Source: Paraconiothyrium sp. Pb-2020 (lineage: Eukaryota > Ascomycota > Dothideomycetes > Pleosporales > Didymosphaeriaceae). From it: a DNA stretch of 64,000 nucleotides. The stretch covers positions 2,852,001 through 2,916,000 of the forward strand of contig JAJUBI010000005.1 of the NCBI GenBank assembly GCA_022419385.1, given 5' to 3'. A program made the translations under genes and the position numbers. This document shows positions 48,801-60,642 of this stretch, in pieces (position 1 is the first letter of the stretch; each line of letters opens with the position of its first letter). The notes beneath the pieces are model-generated. The model was not told where the DNA came from and searched no databases. It saw only the letters and a program-made list of their open reading frames with translations.

Positions 48801-51800
48801 TATCCTCATCCTGGTCCATCAAAACGGCTTGTCGTAGAGCAGGGTCTAGTGAGGCCAAGAAGCTTGCTGGATCGATGTCCTCAGCCTGTGCTGGGGCGTT
48901 TGTTTGACTCCTCCGTCTTTGTTCTTCCCGTTCTTGTCGTCGACGTTCTTGGGCCTCGTGCTGGAGTAGCTCATTACGTATATCTGGTGGCAAAGCAGCC
49001 AGGAAGTCATCATCAATGCCGCAGCTTGCTGGTCCCCAGCAGGTTGATCTTGGCTTTCTCCTTGTGGTTGCTGTGTAGCTGCGCGTTGCTCTTGTTCTCG
49101 GCGGGCGGCGCGTTGCTGGGCACGGTGCTCCTGAATCTGCGATAGTAGAACTTCTTCGCGCAAATCTTCAGGAAGAGCTTCCAGGTATTCTAAATCGATG
49201 CCAAGTTCAGTAATATCGTACTCGTGGCCCCGAAGGTTTACCGTGATGCGTTGCTGAGGTTCGGCCGGTTGCTCGGGTGGTGTAGAGGGTTGGACAGCCT
49301 CTACTCCTTCCATAGCTTGAGATTCTGTCTGGGTAGCGGTCGTACCTTCTCCTTGCTCTCCTTCACCGGCCGTTTGACCAACTTGCACCACAGCCTCAGT
49401 AGCTTCCCGTTCGGCTTCAAGACGCTCGCGCTCCTGGCGTTCTTTCTCTTCTCGTTCTTCTCGTTCCTTCTGCTCCCTTCGCTCTTGTTCCTCTTGCCGC
49501 CTACGTTCAAGCTCGGCTTCCTTATCCGCTTGCCGCTTCTTTTGAGCCTCCATAGCGGGAGGAACCATAAGCTTGAGGATCGAGTTGACGACACGCTGGC
49601 TCTTCTCAATTGCGCTTGGACCATATAGTATGCGTGCCTCTTCTTGCCAACGTTGATGAGTGTAAGCCTTAAGGAAAGCCACAGACGACTGTGGATCTTC
49701 GCGTGCCGAGCGACCTAAGGCACTGTCTCTAGTACGGACGTCACGACGGAAAGTCGGATCGAATGGTGGGGAAAATCCATGAGGTCCCAAAGGGAGGTTG
49801 TTGAAAGATAAGTGCACCGTGCCGTTCTGGGTATGAAGCGTTCCTTGACTCATTGCGTTCAGCAGATTGCTGATGAAAGACACAGGGCTAGTGTCTGAAG
49901 GGAGAAGTCGAGGTCCGCGGCCTTCGATAGCGTGAACCCAGTCACTATTGTTTGCAGAGGAAGGGTCACCGTGACGGCCAGCTGTGCGACCGGACCGTTG
50001 TAGAAGCGGGTTGACTCCATCGTCTGCCATGCGCGGCCCTGCGCCGGGTCGGTGTGACCGATAGGCAGGTACAAGGACTCTGTTGTCCGGCCCGCCTGGA
50101 AACATCCAAGGGCTTAGACGGTGCAAGTGACGAGAGGGTGGAGCAGGTTCATTCCAATCCCAACCCATTTCATGCATGCCCTCATCATCGTCTTCGAGAC
50201 CTGGATCGTACACGATATCCTCTTCGTCGAAATCTTCGTCTTCTTCCTCATCTGCAAAAATTAGTACTAATTGTCGATTTCAGTTCTTAACATTACCTTC
50301 GTCTTCTTGCATATCGTCGTCAATGAAGTCATCCAGATCGCCCTGTCGAAGCTGATCGAGAAGCTGTGGTCGATCAAGTACAAAATTGAGAGCAGGATGG
50401 ACCTCGGCTCCATCATCGCTCCAACTGTCCTCCCGGTCATCTGCAAGGCTCGCATTCTCATCGTCCCCCGTGATTTCCTCCATGTCCTCCATATCCTCCA
50501 GTTCTTCGAGGTCGCCCATATCGTCGTCCTCGTCCCCATCGTCTTCCTCGTCGTCCTCGTCATCTTCACTATCATCTTCATCATCACTCTGGGATTCATC
50601 ATGGGAGCCCATGCCTTCACCATCGTCATCAAGCTCGATTTCCACATCCACATCACCAGGAAGTCCTTCAATGGGGCCGATGTCGCCGAGATCCATGTCC
50701 ATCTCCTCATCCTCGGAGACGACTTCGTCGTTGTCGCCAAGCTCCTCATCGAACTCCATGTCATCGGCATATGCTTCGCCATACATGTCTTCATCTTCCT
50801 CATCTTCGTCATCGTCCTCATCTGTCTCCGACTCGTTGCCGGGCTCGAACATGCCTAACGTCGAGTTACGGAAAAGATCCGGCGTCTCTTCACGCGTTGT
50901 ATCTATGAGGTCGTCATCTGATGCTGAAGAGATCTCGTACTCGTCAGTCGAGTCGGGTGCGGAGGATGTGTCATAACGAGTGCTCAAGTCCATGCCAACA
51001 TAAGTCAACCACTTAAGCGGCTTGAGGATGTACTTGACAACCCGCTTTGCATTAGGGAAGTTCAGGTCAATGTCCGCTATGGCGGTCGTCAAGATCGAAA
51101 TAAAGTTCTTCTCGTACATGATCTTGGCCATTTGCTTGAGAGTTGGAGTGAGATCGGCATTCTGATTGAGCATCTCTCCATTGGGCCGCTGAGAGACTAA
51201 TTTCGAGAAGATGTCAGCTACACCAAGCAGACGGGAGTACTTCATGTCGAGAACTTCGTCAGAACCACAGGCATCTTTGAAAGCCTTCAGACAATGTTCC
51301 AAAACAAACTTGCGGACAAACAAGAGTTCGGGCTCCGTCTCGGCATAAGGCGATTGATCGGGACGCGGCCTAGAAACACCTTGTTCTCCAGTTTTGGCGC
51401 ACAGAGAAACGATCACATCGATAGCGCAGCTAGACGTGGCCAATTTCTTTTTGAAAGCAAGATCGCCCTCGTGGTTTAAACTTCCGACAGGCACCAACAC
51501 GTTGAGAAGGTAGTTCAGTACGCCAGATCGAGGCTTAGACGGGGTGGTGGCATACGGGTCTGCCTTCCTCGAGAAATTGATAAACTCGATCTTAGTGCGA
51601 TTGTAGCTCTGCAGAAGCTCTGCAAGGCATTTGAGGACGAAGCATCGGTAGACGTAGATAGGATGATTCTCCGCCTTGAATTCTACCTTTTCAGGCTTCG
51701 TCTGCTCAGTGCTGACGTCCGGCGTTTCTGAAGACGATCCTGCTGTAATGGCGCTCAACTGCTGTTGTGGTTCTTCATCCTTTTCGTGTGCTTTGGGAGG

Positions 51801-54800
51801 TGACGGCTTGTCGTCCACCTCCTTGTACGCGAGCAATTCGCACAAAAGGTAGTGTATGATGCCATCGGGGTTCTCGACGATCGGTAGTTTCAGATCGGAA
51901 GTCTTGGTCCTCTCAAGAACGGGTTGCTTAGGAGCCTCGCTAGTCTCTTTAGGCTGGTCATTCTCTGAAATCTCGTTTGACGCGCTTAATGGGTTTGAGT
52001 CGTCGCCTTCTGTGGCAGCTTCGTCCTTCTTAAGCATCAAAGTCTGCGGACGTTGATTAGGGTCGAAGCGGGAAAGCTGGAGCTTCTCGTTCGTGACTTC
52101 GACGAATATCTCCGGGGCGCGAATGGCCAAGTAGTACATTTGACGTGTGTAGCCTGTTGTATCTGTCTGTCTTCGGTCTCGTGAGTCGAACATTTGCTGT
52201 ATTTCGCTTCGCATGATTTGCCGGATCATGGCATCATCTTCGATGATGTGGCGTAGGGCGATCATGAAAGCACTACGAAGTCCCTCGTTTGTAATGCCTG
52301 CGAGCTGTCTGACCATGAGGAAGAGTCGTTGAATATTACGTTTCTCTGCTAGACGTTGAGCAATCTTGCGTGTGCGTGTAAGCATCACCAGAACGCGCAT
52401 GACCGACAAGGCCAAAGACTCGTCCTTGCCAATATGGGGTAGGACCTCGATCAAAGAGTCGAACAGCTGGTTCTTTTCATTCAAGCCAACAATAGGCTCT
52501 GGTGGTGCCTCGACAGACGCCTCTTCAGGGTTGTCGTTGGTCGGCGGTGTCCAGGATATCTGAGGGGGGAGCTGATCCTCCGCAAGCAGGCGTTCCAGGA
52601 TGACGAGAACATGGCCAATCCATGGAGAAGACTCTTCGGGCGCCTGGTTAGGAAAGATTTTGATGAACTGAAGGAACAGCGAAAAATTCTCTTTGAGTTC
52701 TTCTACAACAGCTTCGTAGAAGTCTTTATCTTGAATGATAAGGGCCAGCAAGTGAGCAGAAGCTGCGATTTTCTTTCCTTGGTCGCGGAAGTCATCTTCC
52801 ATCTGCAAGGAGATGAGGGATTGGATCAGAGTAGATCCTATCTCGCTACGTAATGAACCCGGCTCAGTGGCCTTCGCAACGGCAGCAGATATCAGATCCG
52901 CCAACTCAAAAGTGACATCGTTGTGCGAGTTAAGAATGTCGAGCGACCGGTCGACGAGGTTCTCCCGAACGCTTGCGCGCTCTTTGTCCAAGTCGTCAAC
53001 AGCAACGGGCTCTGCCAGGTTGCCTGTCAACATCCGTTTCTGATAAGCAAGACCGCCTTGTAATACCACGGGTGTGTCTGCTGCTGGCAATTGTTCTGGT
53101 ACAGGTGTGTCAGATTGATGCTCCTGGGCCTCTTGCAAAACATCGGCGTCCTCCATCTCTACCGACTGAGAGTCTTGAGCTGTCCAACCTTCGGGTCCAT
53201 CGGTATCCTCACTAGCGGAAGCACTAGCATTTTCTACGGGCTCGGGCACGACTACCTCTGCTCGACTTGGGGATACGTTAGGAGCGCGGCGAGCATCTAT
53301 CTCGTATAGGGGAATAGGGTTTCGAGAAGCCCGCACGTCGCGGACCTGGTTCTGACAGTACTCTCGGGCAGTATTGAAATTGTCGCAGCATCGGAAGAGA
53401 GCTTCCTCGGCCAAGCTCTCCGGATACTGACTAGCGTCCTTCAGACGCTGCATGTGCTCGCTATTCCTCGGCTTCCAAGGTCGAATGACAGGCTTACTCC
53501 GCTTTGGGATCTTGTCAACGCTCTTGTAAGCCCCATGTTCGCCTTCACCATCTAGTACGGTCTTCAGGATATTGATTGAAGTCTTCACAATAGAGGTCGT
53601 CGCTTTGTCGATGAGATCGGAGTTCCAGATATTCTGAACTGGCTTCGTGACTGCATGGCGCAGTTCAACGATGAACTGAGGAGCAAGGAAGAAATCAGGG
53701 CGCTCTCGGTCGCGATCGGGGCGCGACTGCATTGAAGTAGTCTGAGTAGCTTCATTGATGACCTTCGCATTGATGATCTGAGCATAAAATGCTAGAACAA
53801 TCTTTACGCCGCCAAGCGACAGGTTGAGCAATCGCTGGTATTCCTCGGAGGGCTGTTCTCCTTGAATTCGAATGACATCCTTGGCCGACTCAAAGAAAGT
53901 GTTGAGGATATCTGCGAGCACAGCCAAGCCACCAAGATTCCTGAAAGATACTAGGATCAGAGTTAGGGCCTGTGGACTAACGCGATCCATGTTATTGTCG
54001 ATCATTAGCTGTGAGAGCGATGTTAATATAACTATCCAGTATGCGTATCGATCTTCAGCCGACGTGGAGGCCTTTGGCGCTTCGAAGCGCAGCTGATCGA
54101 TGGCCGCCTGCGCGAGCTGATCCCCAACTATGATTGCGCCTTGTTTCTGATATGACTCCAAGGTGCGACGGAAGAGGAGAAGCTTGCCCAGCGACTGAAA
54201 AAATGGAGCAATTCCCGGGGGTATCTTGCTCAAGAGGTATCGCAAGATTTGGGTGTTCTTGAAGCGAGCACTGTTCTGGCTTGGGGTCGGAACATCGCTT
54301 GGGGAGCCAGATGTAGTATCGGTAGTTTCGTTGTTGCTCGATGTAGCTGATGGTTCAGTCGACCTGTCGTTGTTGCCCAGGTTGAAAACACTATCAGCCT
54401 CGATTACTCCAAAACCGGAGCTTTTGACCCGCGTCTCCTTCTCCCACTCTGTAGGCATGTTTTTCTGCAGTAGGATCTCTTCCCAGACGCAGCTCCGATG
54501 CAGGCGACCTAGGCTGTCAACTAGTCGAGCGTACATATCAGAAAGATTGACCTGGCTTGACACATTGTGCGAGGAACGTGTATTGAACATCTGCCCTTGG
54601 AACGTCGTTGTCAGAGCTGACACGAGTGTGTGCACAGCAAGAAGAGACTTGACGTATTGGGTACCTTGGTCTCGAATCTTTTGCTGCTCAGGATCAAGAT
54701 CGGTAATCGCGCCTGTGAATAACGCAAAAAACCCCTTGCCTTCGTTGTACGTGTGCTGCATCAAAGGCTCCAGACGATCCAATGCTTGTTGGGTACGTTT

Positions 54801-57800
54801 CAATAGCGCGGGTACTGCAATGTGGGGTTTCTGTTCTACAAGAACCTGAACTACCCGCGCAAACTCCTCGCTCGTCGTTTGTGTCTCATTGAATCTCGCA
54901 TCGAGACAGGGCAGCGTGGCAAGATCGAGTATAGTCTCGACACCATCTGCCTCTATGTAGGCAGCGCACATTGCGTTGTTCGTAAAGAAGCCACCGAGGA
55001 ACCGACAAACGACACTGATGTATTGGCTAGTGGAGGGCCCTGCTGAGCGATCTTCAATCTCGATGACGTCGTGTAGGGGAACTGGCTCCGACAAGCTCAA
55101 AGATGTATCGCGCACATCTGCCATGAGAACGTCATCTTCAGAGCTGATTTGTTGCGCAAGTTGCTTGTGAATATTGCCTTCTGGGCCTGAGAGTGCAGGA
55201 CGTCCGCCACAAACATAAATCTTCTCGTCTTTGTGATCCTCGTAGTATAACTTGGTACCAGCACCCTCCTTCTCCGCCTTGTCAAAGCATATGCGAACGA
55301 CCCGGGAGACCATTTCGCTTAAAGATGCCAAAACCGGATTCTTTAGCGGTGGGTGGTGGCGAACCAGCTCGTCGAAGGCATTTCCAATGATGGTAGGAAT
55401 TTCATGATCCAGGTCCAGAGCTTTGACGTGAGCTGGGCTCTCAAAAATCTCGAAAAAGTGTTTCAGAGCTGCCGATGACTGAAAGAGTTTCATACCGGCT
55501 TCTGCGAGACAGATGGCACCAAAAGCAGGCGGTATAGTCGAGATCGCCTCGGCAACAGGTAGAATACCGGAAGCCAGTGACATGCTCGGGTCACGTGGCG
55601 GATACACGCGAGCAGGTCGTGGAGGTGAGGAGCTCCGATCCACAGATGTTGTGTCAGCTGATGAAGCTGCGTTTTGGTCCGTTGCATCAGTGGATTTCTT
55701 AGGATGCTTCTCACCAGAGACGGTCTCGAGCAGTGCAGTGCTGAGGCCGGCATCATTAATCACCGCATAGCTTGTTGGTTCGTTGTGGATAAATGTGGTC
55801 AAGATGTTGACGCCCATGCTCCACACCGTGGACCCAAAGACATTGGCGTTAGATAACACAACCTCGAGTCCTTGCTGGAGAGGAGTAGAATCAATCAGAT
55901 TCCGCATTTGACGATCAAAATTGCCACCCCCTGTATGAGACATCATGTGGTTCATAAACTTGAAAAGCCAGCGAAGGGTTTGCTGGTTGTAGAAGGGAAT
56001 CTGATAATCGGTGAGTTGTGTCTTGTACTCTTTAGGTATCCCTTCGCCTGCCTCGGCGAGCTTCCGCGAAGTCGTCACCTCGTAGAGTACAAGATCCGCA
56101 ATGACATCAAGTCCTTTAGCATCGACCAGAGCTTGGAATGCCTCTCGAAGATTGTGAACAAAGGTGTCAAGGAAATTGAGGATCTTCGGGTGATTGCGTT
56201 CTGCCTTGGCCGTTCGAAGCTTGAGTACATCGACCAGGATCTCTATGAGACCAGCAGAAACCATGCCATCACCAGTCCGTGCTTGTGAAGTTGGTAACGT
56301 GTTCAACAGCGAGAACAAGGCTTCTCGCCATTCTTCTTGTTGAGTGTTGACCCCAGAGTCGTCATCAACAGCCAACTCGGCGACGAGCTTGCGAACAACG
56401 TAGAAAAGAATACCGTGATTAACGTTGACACTGAGAGCCGTGCAGATGTCTGAAGACTTCGACTTATGCTTCGCCAAAGCCTCGAGAGCGCTGAGGGCGT
56501 AGGTTTGCAATTCAAGCGACACAGCACCAACGCCGCTACTAGGCGGATGCACGAGTTCAGACAACTGATAAGCCCACTGCAGGCGACGAGGTTCGTCCGC
56601 GTCTTGTTGGCCAAGCTTCGCGTGGAAATCCTTCTCGCCGTATACGTAAGCTAGATTGGCGATGGCAAGCATGCGAATGCCGACCCCGTCTTCGCAACCA
56701 TTTTTACCATTGACCAAGGTCTTCGCCGATCGGACCTTGTGGAGAAGTTCATAGTGTACGTTTTCAGGCAGTCCCTTGAGCCCCTCTTTCAGAAGCTCGT
56801 GAATGTCGGAGCTTGACACGGTATCTGAAGATTTCTCGAAAGATTTGGCTCCAGACGGCCGACTAGTACCAAAATCGCCGGGTGTGAAAGCAGGTGTCAT
56901 AGGAGAATCAGTCAACGCCCCATCGCGCGATTGATGAGGAGTCTGCTGCGGGTTCATGTTGGAGGTCCGACGTACTGGCGTAGGCGTCGTGGGCGCGGCT
57001 GTTGTGTGTGCCTCCGCGGACGGTTGCTGGTTCTCTTCAGACGTTGAGGACGGCTCGTAGTAGGAGATCGATACACCGCCATATTCCTGTTTAAGTGATC
57101 CCTCAGACAGCGTGAAAAGATCAACCATGTCCGCAGCATATACCTTATCATTCTCACTGCGACGTTCCCCGATCGCTTTGTCCTTGCCCTTGCCCGCGGG
57201 AGTTGCAAACGGTGGCGGTGCTGTCGACGGTCCTTTAGGAAAGGGTGCAGCTAACTTTTGCATCTTCTCGAGGTTGATGTTATAGTGGCTGGCTAGCAAT
57301 GTGGGGTGCAGTGTCGCCGGTGCGAGACGCATACGAGCGGAGTAGTAGCGCTGAGAAAGACGCAGGCTCAAGCGAAGCGTTGCCTTCACGAGAGAAACGG
57401 AGGTAGAGTTCAACAGCTTATCCAAGTGACCGCTGCTGGAGTAGAGGCTTCGATTTCCACAATTCTCGAGCAGTAGCCGCGTAAAACCGAGTATCTGCTC
57501 GATGAGCTCGCGGTCGCCATCCGAAGCGATGTGTAGCTTGTCCAAGATGTCGGCTGTCGCGGGCTCTGAGGTCTTCCCTTCCTCTGTATCGCCTTGTTGC
57601 AAGAGAAGTCGCTGGAATGGTTGGGTCTGGGGGCCATTTTCCAGGCCGTATATGCGAACGAATAACTCGAGTATGCGGTCGAACCGGTTCAGCACCGGTA
57701 TCCAGTGGTATGTGTCACCTCGCGGAAATGGCCACAGCTTGGGAAATGAGGCAAGGTGGGCGGGTATCTGGTAGAGGGGTATCGATTCGGTCGCTTTGAC

Positions 57801-57913
57801 GAAGTCTGCTATCATCGGAGACTGTCAGGGTCAGCATACGGAGATTATCAAAGAAGCAATTCTCTTACCAGAGTGGACTCATGCCGCGATGTAGCCTGCT
57901 TCTTGATCTTCAT
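45847..57913 (-). CDS. TOM1: HECT-type E3 ubiquitin ligase, TOM1/HUWE1 family (one frame break)
   Basis: Exons 57913-57869, 57821-50297, 50251-45993 and 45941-45847; about 3,974 residues if one missing base near 49012 is allowed for. Tom1/HUWE1 ligases ubiquitinate excess histones, ribosomal proteins and other targets in nucleus and cytoplasm. The short first exon (ATSRHESTL) joins SPMIADFVKATES, matching the family N-terminus. The N-terminal half holds the DUF908/DUF913 armadillo-like regions (for example WPFPRGDTYHWIPVLNRFD). A very acidic Asp/Glu stretch of about 150 residues spans the exon 2/3 junction, followed by a charged coiled region. The C-terminal HECT domain includes FHGEEGVDAGGVTREWF and the catalytic Cys in LPSSHTCFN (about 3941). 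The final exon encodes only 31 codons and ends in GEYFGFA. Introns are 47, 45 and 51 bp. Around 49,000-49,020 the frame slips by one base without any splice site. Confidence 0.93.
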
Positions 57914-58883
57914 GGCTCCTCCGGGCGCTCGGAAGCCGAGCCTCCCACATGTACGATCTGTCCAGGCGAGTGTTTCGTGACTCTATGTGCGCAGGAACAC
58001 CAAATAGAGGATGTCGATTGGGCCGCGGGGTTAAAGCTCTGCTGCAGTGCGGAGTCGCTGCGTATACTGATTGCTACAGTCGCAGTGCAGACTTCGGCGA
58101 GGAGGTAGCACTCAAGCTGGGGGCACACGCCTGCAAACACTGGTGCAGCTGAGTCAAGGCGGGGGTTGAAGTTGACGGACGCGGCACGTTCAAGCTTCTT
58201 CGTTGAGGCGTCAAGAGATTCGTGCAACCCTGCAAGAGACCACGGTGCAGACGTGGACCTTGCTGTTCTGGCAGGTGCTCTTTTGGCAATATGCGTGGGC
58301 CAAAAATGTAGGTTGACGGACTCGAATGGGCGCGGTGCCTGATTAAGCGTGAGTCGACGGTGAGAGAGCTCAAGAAGTTCCGCCGCGAGACGTAACTGGC
58401 GGCGTACTTTCGGAAGGCGCGATCAGGATGGGGCCCGTGCGTGTGCTTAGGTAAACCAAGGTACCTACGGAACCGCTCGGACACACGCAAGGTGAGAACA
58501 CCGAGGATACTCTATCTATACGATCATGGAACATTTAAAGCGATTTATACTAGAGGTGAGAAGTCTACGTCTATGTTTCTGGCATTGTGAGAGCTGAAAA
58601 TCCGGCTCTATGGATCGTTGGAACGCGTCAATGCTCAACACAGCACCAGCACTCATCGTGCACATTCACGTCATCAAAGCTGATAATACGAGTGAAGATG
58701 TGGAACCATTATAGCTCAGTCAGATCGTTAATATGAGCATTTCTCTCTGATTGCTTCACGCGATTGTGTGCTTGAACTATACAATCACGATCCGGGACCG
58801 AGACGCCTCGCTCTCAAGTTTACACACGGCTGCCGTTCTATGAGAGAACCATATCCAAGGTTCGGCTCAAAGCGTCTTTTATC
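57914..58883. other. Intergenic, upstream of TOM1
   Basis: Holds the TOM1 promoter and the 3' flank of the BLOC-1 subunit gene. Open frames on both strands at 57.9-58.5 kb show no domain. Nothing else seen. Confidence 0.5.
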
Positions 58884-59267
58884 CTATCCTACAGTGCCGC
58901 TGGCTGAGTCCGGCTCAGCTTTTCCGTCAACCAAGCGCAACGTTTCCTCCAGCACCAACAGATCTCTTTCTAGCATCTCTGCCCAATTCTGAATATCTCC
59001 GACTTCGTTGAGCTTCTTCGTGCTGGTGTCGGCCAGCTTCTGCCACTGCGCACTCTCCTTTGCTAACGCCGTCGTTGCCTTGGCCAGCTCCTTCTCCTGC
59101 TTCGTTATTGCCTCCGAGTTCCTGTGCAGGTCTGCCGCCCGAGTCCGCATGTCGTTGTCGACAGAGCTTCCAACGGCGGCGAGCGAGGCTGTTACGGCGG
59201 CTCGAGCCTCTGCCGTTCGGCGTGCTGATTCTGTATCTGTAGTCATGGCGCTTTGTGGCGACGACAT
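58884..59267 (-). CDS. BLS1: BLOC-1 complex subunit 1 (GCN5L1/Bls1-like)
   Basis: Single exon, 127 residues from ATG 59267. The subunit belongs to the BLOC-1 complex, which in fungi acts on early endosomes in sorting and Rab5 control. The diagnostic part is the coiled coil ending QWQKLADTSTKKLNEVGDIQ followed by NWAEMLERDLLVLEETL, matching the conserved ALKEIGDVENWA-type core of BLOC1S1. The preceding residues form one long helix rich in Ala, Glu, Lys and Arg. There is no signal peptide or membrane segment. Length fits the family (about 120-150). The assignment rests on this motif and on helical character. Confidence 0.85.
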   Translation of the reverse strand: MSSPQSAMTTDTESARRTAEARAAVTASLAAVGSSVDNDMRTRAADLHRNSEAITKQEKELAKATTALAKESAQWQKLADTSTKKLNEVGDIQNWAEMLERDLLVLEETLRLVDGKAEPDSASGTVG

Positions 59268-60642
59268 AGTGTTTTGAGTCGTTCGTACAGGCTTGTGCAA
59301 GGTCGTGGGTGATATCTTGTACGAAGGTGCGCAAAACAAGGCTTAGTCTGATTGTAGGGCCCGACGGTCATCACACGTGCATCTGCACTGGACTTCCGAC
59401 GCTACATTAGATAGCTAACGGTTCAAGAAGGTTGATGTGAGTGGCCGAAATAGGCGACCTACGTCTCATGAGGAACCAGGAGTCGATCGCCACAGTAGCT
59501 GCGCAACTAAACCAATCGCATATTCAGACACGTCTCACATCAAGGCGGAGCCGCACGACGAAACAAAACATCATGTGATTGTTCCTTGAGGCGGATGGCA
59601 AGGTCGGACTAGGGCAACTTGGGGGCTTAAACCAGTAAGATATCGCCCCGTTCATTATCAAACGTGGGAACCGTTGAGCTGTGGCCAGCCATGAGAAATC
59701 AGTAGGGAGGAATGGTAATAGGGTTCGAGTACGCCGACTGGCCTTGTGGTTGGCCCATACCGCCCTTCCACCCCCACTCACAAAGGTAATAGCAAAGATG
59801 CACGCGCAACTGCACGCCGTCATGTTCGCAACCTGCAAGCAATTGTACGTTTCAAGAATGGAAAGGATACGTCGAGTCAGCGGGCACGGTGCCGTCGTTG
59901 TATGTCCAGCAACCCTGAAATGTGGACATGTCCTACATGGTAAGCGCAAGCTAACGTTTCGCCGAATTGGTTCGAAAGCAACGAAGAACACGCATTTGCG
60001 GCACAGTCAAGCATAACATGCAGTCACGAAATGCATGGTTCCAATATATGCACGTTCGCGCAATCATTCTAGCCCTCGTTCGTGCTCCGTACCTTACCCA
60101 TCGAGCTGCCAAAACGTAGAACGTTGAACAACGGAACAACGTTCGGGTGAGCAAGAAGCCACGTAACGTGTCAAGCGCAGTAAGCAAAGACGAATGACGG
60201 CATTGTGCTCAAGTTTGGCACGGTCGGGTGTCTATGGAGGTAACGGCGCGGTGGGCGTGGTGTTGGACAGCAGCGGGGTTTGGGGGCTGAACTACGCCAC
60301 GCGCGAGACGTATGGCCAGAGCTGAAGATGAGCTGCGGCACAGAAGATGCTGCCAAACGCCCAGGCGCATCTCTGAGCCTTGGTCTTAGGGCCAATACTT
60401 ACATCCTGCCTCGCGGGTCAATTTGGCTTCTTTCTCCACTTCAATCGCGTTGAATAGCGTACGAAACCGAACCGCCTTCGCACACCGTCCCTTCGCTTTC
60501 GAAATTTGCGCAGTTGCATTCGAGCCTCGGACCCTGGCCGTAGTACATACGACGCATAAAAGTTCGAATACAGCCATTGCTGTCGGGGCCGGAAGGCTGA
60601 AACCTCAGGCGACGAAGACGGGCGTCCGTAGCCCTGTGTAGA
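59268..60642. promoter_or_regulatory. Divergent intergenic region, BLS1 / membrane protein
   Basis: About 1.4 kb between divergent starts. Several short open frames on both strands (for example 59681-60016 plus and 59524-59991 minus) lack domains. The last 240 bp before 60643 are C/T-rich, like a leader. No RNA gene recognised. Confidence 0.5.

Noticed and set aside
49029..49123. Intron to explain the TOM1 frame break
   Set aside because: A GT-AG pair (GTGCCC donor, CCAG acceptor) would restore frame, but the donor is poor, no branch site is evident, and the removed Gln/Arg-rich sequence looks like coding sequence of this family. A missing base is simpler.
50386..50976. Long Ser-rich open frame on the plus strand
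   Set aside because: It is the antisense of the Asp/Glu-rich stretch of TOM1; acidic codons read backwards give Ser codons. Not a gene.
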